From SFTJ01 sp051871515 (GTDB lineage Bacteria; Bacteroidota; Bacteroidia; Bacteroidales; Muribaculaceae), in assembly GCA_051871515.1 (NCBI GenBank), contig JBJECY010000120.1, positions 1 to 27,514 of the forward strand: a DNA stretch of 27,514 bases, read 5' to 3'. Positions 24,475 to 27,514 of the stretch are shown here, piece by piece (positions within the stretch are counted from its first letter, which is position 1; each line of letters begins with the position of its first letter). The position numbers were made by a program, and so were the translations under genes. The notes beneath the pieces were generated by a model. The model did no database searches. It was given only the letters and a program-made list of their open reading frames with translations, and was not told the origin of the DNA.

Positions 24475-25671
24475 ATGAAACAAAAGCTTCACATAGCCGC
24501 ATTGCTATTATTGGCAATAAGCACAGCCGGAGCCGCAAAGGCAGATGATGGCATTAAGAACGAATTTAACCCCATCACCACAGGTGTAACCTCGCTGAGC
24601 ATCACCCCCGATGCCCGCGGTGCATCAATGGGCGACCTCGGTGCTGCCACCGACCCCGACGTGAACTCACAATTCTGGAACCCCTCGAAATACGCTTTTG
24701 CCTATAGTGGCGCAGGCGTATCGTTGAGCTACACCCCTTGGCTTCGTAAATTGGTAAACGACATCTTCCTTGCCAACCTGGCAGGCTACTGGAAAGTGGG
24801 TGGAGGCGACAACCAAGCCGTGAGCGCTTCGCTGCGCTATTTCTCGCTTGGCGAAATCACATCGAAAGACTATGAAGGTGCAGTATTATCGAGCATCAAC
24901 CCCTTTGAAATGGCAATTGACCTGGGTTACTCGCGCAAACTCTCAGAGAAATACTCAATGGGCGTTACGCTGCGATACATCTACTCTGACCTTGGCTTTG
25001 GCAGCACATCGCAAAGCGAGCGTTCAAAAGGGTCATCGGCTTTTGCTGCCGACATCTCGGGCTACTACACCACCTACCCCATCATTGGGCGCAACGAGTG
25101 CCAATGGTCGTTGGGATGGAACATCTCAAACATAGGTTCAAAAGTGGGTTATAACGGCGGCAACGACCCTGCATTCTTACCAACTAACCTACGACTTGGT
25201 ACCGCATTCACATTCCCTCTTGCCGACTATCACAACCTCACCATGTCAGTTGACCTCAACAAGCTGCTTGTGCCGGCACGCCCGCGCAGCTCCGACTATG
25301 AGGACAACGAACAATATGAAGAGGCTCTGCAAGAGTGGAAAGACATGTCGCCCATCTCAGGCATCTTCAAGTCGTTTACCGACGCACCCGGCGGGGCCAA
25401 AGAAGAGTTGCGTGAAATCAACTATTCAATAGGCGCAGAATACAGCTACAACCAACAATTCTTCTTGCGCGGAGGTTACTTTCACGAAAGTGCCTACAAG
25501 GGCAATCGCCAATACTTTGGCTTTGGTGCAGGATTCTCGCTCAACGTGATTAAGATAGATGCCGCTTATATGATTGCCACGGCACAAAGCAGCCCTCTCG
25601 ACCAAACGCTGCGTTTCACGCTGTCGTTTGACATGGAAGGCATCAAGGACTTGCTTGGCGGCCGCAGATAA
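24475..25671 (+). CDS. porV: Type IX secretion outer-membrane protein PorV
   Basis: The protein is 398 aa from the ATG at 24475, where it starts directly with the signal peptide MKQKLHIAALLLLAISTAGA; an ATG 27 bp upstream is in frame and is an alternative. The mature N-terminus carries the PorV hallmark TSLSITPDARGASMGDLGAA and SQFWNPSKYA. It continues as a 14-strand FadL-like barrel, with GVTLRYIYSDL, NISNIGSKVGYN and a final TLRFTLSFDM. In P. gingivalis PorV (PG27, LptO) collects cargo from the SprA translocon and works with PorU, PorQ and PorZ in the attachment complex. The loop at about 275-305 is acidic and Tyr-rich. ispF follows 46 bp downstream on the same strand, the conserved porV-ispF arrangement. 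Confidence 0.95.
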   Translation: MKQKLHIAALLLLAISTAGAAKADDGIKNEFNPITTGVTSLSITPDARGASMGDLGAATDPDVNSQFWNPSKYAFAYSGAGVSLSYTPWLRKLVNDIFLANLAGYWKVGGGDNQAVSASLRYFSLGEITSKDYEGAVLSSINPFEMAIDLGYSRKLSEKYSMGVTLRYIYSDLGFGSTSQSERSKGSSAFAADISGYYTTYPIIGRNECQWSLGWNISNIGSKVGYNGGNDPAFLPTNLRLGTAFTFPLADYHNLTMSVDLNKLLVPARPRSSDYEDNEQYEEALQEWKDMSPISGIFKSFTDAPGGAKEELREINYSIGAEYSYNQQFFLRGGYFHESAYKGNRQYFGFGAGFSLNVIKIDAAYMIATAQSSPLDQTLRFTLSFDMEGIKDLLGGRR

Positions 25672-25717
25672 CCGTAGCTAATTATTTTCATTACACATAT
25701 AAATAACTCACGCATAT

Positions 25718-26221
25718 ATGTTTAGAGTAGGTATGGGATTTGACGTTCACCGCCTTGTTGAAGGCCGTGAGCTGTGGCTCGGAGGCATCAAAATACCTTA
25801 TGAAAAAGGACTTCTTGGCCATAGTGATGCCGATGTGGCAATACACGCTCTGTGCGATGCCATGCTTGGAGCCGCTAACCTGGGCGACATAGGGCATCAT
25901 TTCCCCGACAAAGACCCAAAATACAAAGGCATTGACAGCAAAAAGCTGCTCAGCGAAGTGAACCGACTCATTGATGTGCAAGGCTACACCCTTGGTAATG
26001 CCGACATCACCATTTGCTGTGAGCAACCCAAGATTAACCCACACATCACAGCCATGCAAGAAGCCATGGCTTGGTGTCTGAATTGCAGCCCAATGCAGAT
26101 TTCGGTGAAAGCCACCACCACCGAGCGACTTGGCTACACCGGACGCGGCGAGGGTATTGCCGCTTATGCCGTGGTGCTGCTAAAGAAAAAACAAAGCGAC
26201 TTCATGCCTTACACCATGTGA
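25718..26221 (+). CDS. ispF: 2-C-methyl-D-erythritol 2,4-cyclodiphosphate synthase
   Basis: This 167-aa enzyme of the non-mevalonate (MEP) isoprenoid pathway converts CDP-ME 2-phosphate into the cyclodiphosphate with release of CMP. The zinc ligands are clear: D9 and H11 in GFDVHRL and H43 after GHSDADV. Also present are LGDIGHHFPD and the C-terminal TTERLGYTGRGEGIAAYA, both typical of IspF trimers. The length is slightly over the usual 155-160, with extra residues at the C-terminus (KKKQSDFMPYTM). It is cytoplasmic and follows porV by 46 bp, probably in one transcript; this pairing is conserved in other Bacteroidales and supports the ancestral location of the porU-porV block. A tandem repeat begins about 20 bp after its stop. 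Confidence 0.97.
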   Translation: MFRVGMGFDVHRLVEGRELWLGGIKIPYEKGLLGHSDADVAIHALCDAMLGAANLGDIGHHFPDKDPKYKGIDSKKLLSEVNRLIDVQGYTLGNADITICCEQPKINPHITAMQEAMAWCLNCSPMQISVKATTTERLGYTGRGEGIAAYAVVLLKKKQSDFMPYTM

Positions 26222-26231
26222 TGGGCACACG

Positions 26232-26460
26232 CCCACTCCACAAGCAAGCCACTTCACTGGCAGCGACAGCTACGCCCTTCCCAACAAGCAAGCCACTCCA
26301 CTGGCAGCAACAGCTACACCAACTCCACAAGCAAGCCACCCCTCTGGCAGCGACAGCAACGCCTTTCCCAACAATCAAGCTACACCCACTGGCAGCAACA
26401 ACTGCGCCTTTCCCAACAAGCAAGCCACACCCTCTAACAGCAACAGCTGCGCCCGCTCCA
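26232..26460. repeat. Minisatellite of about five 43-45-bp units
   Basis: The anchor CAAGCAAGCC (or its variant CAATCAAGCT) recurs at 26241, 26285, 26328, 26372 and 26417, at spacings of 44, 43, 44 and 45 bp. The unit runs roughly CAAGCAAGCCAC-TCCACTGGCAGC-AACAGCTACGCC-TTTCCCAA. Units 1 and 3 share GGCAGCGACAG while units 2 and 4 share GGCAGCAACA, so there is an 87-bp higher-order period. The unit is not a multiple of three and no conserved reading frame is kept. It starts about 20 bp after the ispF stop. Confidence 0.85.
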
Positions 26461-26485
26461 CTACTACATGAGCGTCAGCATAAAC

Positions 26486-26541
26486 GGCTCAAAAAAATTG
26501 GCAAAGCCAACTAAAACAAATATTTTTTGATTTTTTGAGCC
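26486..26541. repeat. 11-bp perfect inverted repeat upstream of the rplU promoter
   Basis: GGCTCAAAAAA (26486-26496) and TTTTTTGAGCC (26531-26541) are perfect inverse copies 34 bp apart. The spacer includes a small hairpin TTGGC-AAA-GCCAA (26498-26510). A direct copy of GGCTCAAAA recurs at 26612-26620. It could end the porV-ispF transcript or act as a regulatory site. It ends 20 bp before the promoter -33 element. Confidence 0.5.
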
Positions 26542-26560
26542 ACAAAACCCACAAAGCTAT

Positions 26561-26591
26561 TTTGTTATAAGAAAATAAATTAGTAACTTTG
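26561..26591 (+). promoter_or_regulatory. Promoter of rplU-rpmA
   Basis: TTTG (26561-26564), exactly 19 bp, then TAACTTTG (26584-26591) followed by CACC: a full match to the Bacteroidetes TTTG-N19-TAnnTTTG promoter. The transcript would begin near 26598, giving an 85-nt leader. A second TAACTTTG (26660-26667) lacks a -33 partner. Confidence 0.85.
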
Positions 26592-26625
26592 CACCGCATT
26601 TTTCCGCAGTAGGCTCAAAACAAGA

Positions 26626-26647
26626 GATGCCAACAAGCATAGGCATC
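26626..26647 (+). promoter_or_regulatory. Hairpin in the rplU leader
   Basis: GATGCC (26626-26631) and GGCATC (26642-26647) pair around a 10-nt loop, with possible outer GAG/CTC pairing (26624-26626 and 26651-26653). It lies in the transcribed leader, 37 bp before the start codon, and may be a site of autoregulation; this is inferred. Confidence 0.4.
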
Positions 26648-26683
26648 CGCCTCTCGGGTTAACTTTGTAACATTATAATTTAA

Positions 26684-27004
26684 ATGTACGCAATCGTAGA
26701 AATTCAAGGACAACAATTCAAGGCCGAAGCAGGCAAGTATCTGTTTGTCCATTACCTCGGCGAGGAAGCAAAAGCAGGCGACTCAGTTGAATTTGCTAAG
26801 GTTCTCCTCATTGATGCCGACGGTGACATCAAAGTCGGTGCACCTACCGTTGAAGGTGCAAAGGTTGTATGCGAAATCGCAGAACCATTGGTAAAAGGTG
26901 AACACGTCATTGTCTTCAAGAAGAAAAGACGTAAAGGCTATCGCCGTTTGAACGGTCATCGCCAATACTTCACCAAAGTTGTGATTAAAGACGTTATTGC
27001 TTAA
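26684..27004 (+). CDS. rplU: 50S ribosomal protein L21
   Basis: This 106-aa ribosomal protein bL21 binds 23S rRNA in the large subunit and contacts L20. It opens with MYAIVEIQGQQFKAEAGKYL and closes with KKKRRKGYRRLNGHRQYFTKVVI, the family's basic RNA-binding tail and C-terminal strand. The length is normal. The ATG at 26684 is the only reasonable start. It is the first gene of the conserved rplU-rpmA operon, with rpmA 20 bp downstream. Codons are strongly biased, as expected for a highly expressed gene, and a consensus promoter lies about 120 bp upstream. Confidence 0.98.
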   Translation: MYAIVEIQGQQFKAEAGKYLFVHYLGEEAKAGDSVEFAKVLLIDADGDIKVGAPTVEGAKVVCEIAEPLVKGEHVIVFKKKRRKGYRRLNGHRQYFTKVVIKDVIA

Positions 27005-27024
27005 CCCCCTAAAATTTTAAAAAC

Positions 27025-27291
27025 ATGGCACATAAAAAAGGTGTAGGTAGTTCTAAGAACGGCCGTGAGTCAGAAAGCAAACGACTCGGCGTTAAAATTT
27101 TTGGCGGAAGCTTTGCTAAAGCTGGTAACATCATCAAGCGTCAACGTGGCACTGTACACCACCCAGGCGCAAATGTAGGTATGGGTAAAGACCACACTCT
27201 TTATGCTCTTGTCGATGGCACTGTTGTGTTCAAGACCAAAGCAGGCCGCTCATACATCAGCATTGACCCAGTTCAAAGCGAGAACAACTAA
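27025..27291 (+). CDS. rpmA: 50S ribosomal protein L27
   Basis: This 88-aa ribosomal protein bL27 has an N-terminal tail (MAHKKGVGSSKNGRESESKR) that reaches the peptidyl-transferase centre. The tail starts directly at AHKKG, so there is no cleavable extension of the kind found in Firmicutes. The central GGSFAKAGNIIKRQRGTVHHPG and C-terminal DHTLYALVDGTVVFKTK are standard. It lies 20 bp after rplU in the same operon, and a strong terminator follows 64 bp beyond its stop. Confidence 0.98.
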   Translation: MAHKKGVGSSKNGRESESKRLGVKIFGGSFAKAGNIIKRQRGTVHHPGANVGMGKDHTLYALVDGTVVFKTKAGRSYISIDPVQSENN

Positions 27292-27355
27292 AAAATTGAT
27301 TTCATTGCCTCTAATGAGGGGGCACTCAAAATCAGTTTCAACAACTCATCAAAGT

Positions 27356-27395
27356 AAGGGACAGATTGCCGCAGGCAACTTGTCCCTTATTTTTT
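27356..27395 (+). terminator. Rho-independent terminator of rplU-rpmA
   Basis: AAGGGACAGATTGCC (27356-27370) and GGCAACTTGTCCCTT (27374-27388) form a 15-bp stem with one mismatch and one wobble around a GCA loop. A run of six T residues follows (27390-27395). Confidence 0.9.
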
Positions 27396-27482
27396 CGGTC
27401 TGGCGACGGCATCTTACTGCGCCATAAACCAACTTTTATCATTCACCTATCAGTTGTTGTCCGCAGATTCTACCTGCAAGTG

Positions 27483-27490
27483 CAAAATTA
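27483..27490 (-). promoter_or_regulatory. Tentative minus-strand promoter at the window edge
   Basis: On the minus strand TAATTTTG, followed by CA, matches TAnnTTTG. GTTG lies 20 bp upstream, at the last four bases of the window. It would drive transcription leftward toward the rpmA terminator, where no minus-strand gene is visible, so it may serve a short RNA or be fortuitous. Confidence 0.3.
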
Positions 27491-27514
27491 GCGAATAAAT
27501 TTGAAGAACTCAAC

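Noticed and set aside
26232..26460. Possible CRISPR array
   Set aside because: The units are contiguous and diverged throughout, with no constant repeat separated by unique spacers, and no cas gene is present.
26071..26514. 147-codon plus-strand ORF overlapping the end of ispF
   Set aside because: It is in another frame over ispF and then reads through the minisatellite; it has no ribosome-binding site and its Pro/Thr/Ala repeats follow from the DNA repeat, whose period is not a multiple of three.

Overview
The window is a chromosomal stretch from a member of the Bacteroidales. Three lines of evidence support this. Promoters have the TTTG / TAnnTTTG form. There is a GGGtGRT protein beside its Fe-S scaffold partner, a DUF3078 outer-membrane protein and a TonB-dependent receptor with a carboxypeptidase-regulatory-like N-terminal domain. 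There is also a porU-porV-ispF block typical of the order. Type IX secretion (T9SS) genes argue against the genus Bacteroides, which generally lacks that system, and fit Muribaculaceae, Prevotellaceae or a Porphyromonas/Parabacteroides-like lineage. I cannot place it more finely. No rRNA, tRNA, CRISPR array, transposase or phage gene was seen.

Layout. 1-2.7 kb (+ strand): a small protein of unknown function with a strong Shine-Dalgarno, then an IscU/NifU-like scaffold and a GGGtGRT protein, probably co-transcribed and closed by a shared terminator. 2.75-4.9 kb (- strand): a CbxX/SpoVK-type AAA+ ATPase with a second, degenerate AAA module. 4.9-5.5 kb: AT-rich, no gene seen. 5.5-9.6 kb (- strand): a run of envelope genes (DUF3078 barrel, two exported unknown proteins, exported aminopeptidase C). 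9.9-12.7 kb (- strand): a TonB-dependent receptor preceded by a small His-rich membrane protein, which I infer to be a metal-related pair. 12.8-16.2 kb (- strand): a full-length PorU-type C25 protease. 16.5-20.7 kb (+ strand): an exported GH84 beta-N-acetylglucosaminidase, the redox repressor Rex and a FAH-fold protein whose metal ligands appear to be replaced. 20.7-26.2 kb (+ strand): a second full-length PorU-type protease, PorV and IspF. 26.2-26.7 kb: a ~44-bp minisatellite, a large inverted repeat and a good promoter. 26.7-27.3 kb: rplU-rpmA with a strong terminator.

How the genes fit together. PorU and PorV belong to the T9SS attachment complex, in which PorU removes the C-terminal signal of secreted cargo and anchors the cargo on the surface. 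The window has two PorU-like proteases 4.5 kb apart. The one in the conserved porU-porV-ispF position has the more divergent active-site surroundings. The one outside that position has the more canonical PorU motifs. Their division of labour is the main open question here, followed by the remodelled FAH-fold protein, the pseudo-AAA module, and the His-rich protein/receptor pair with a palindrome over its promoter. Family assignments come from motif recognition by eye; no database search was run.
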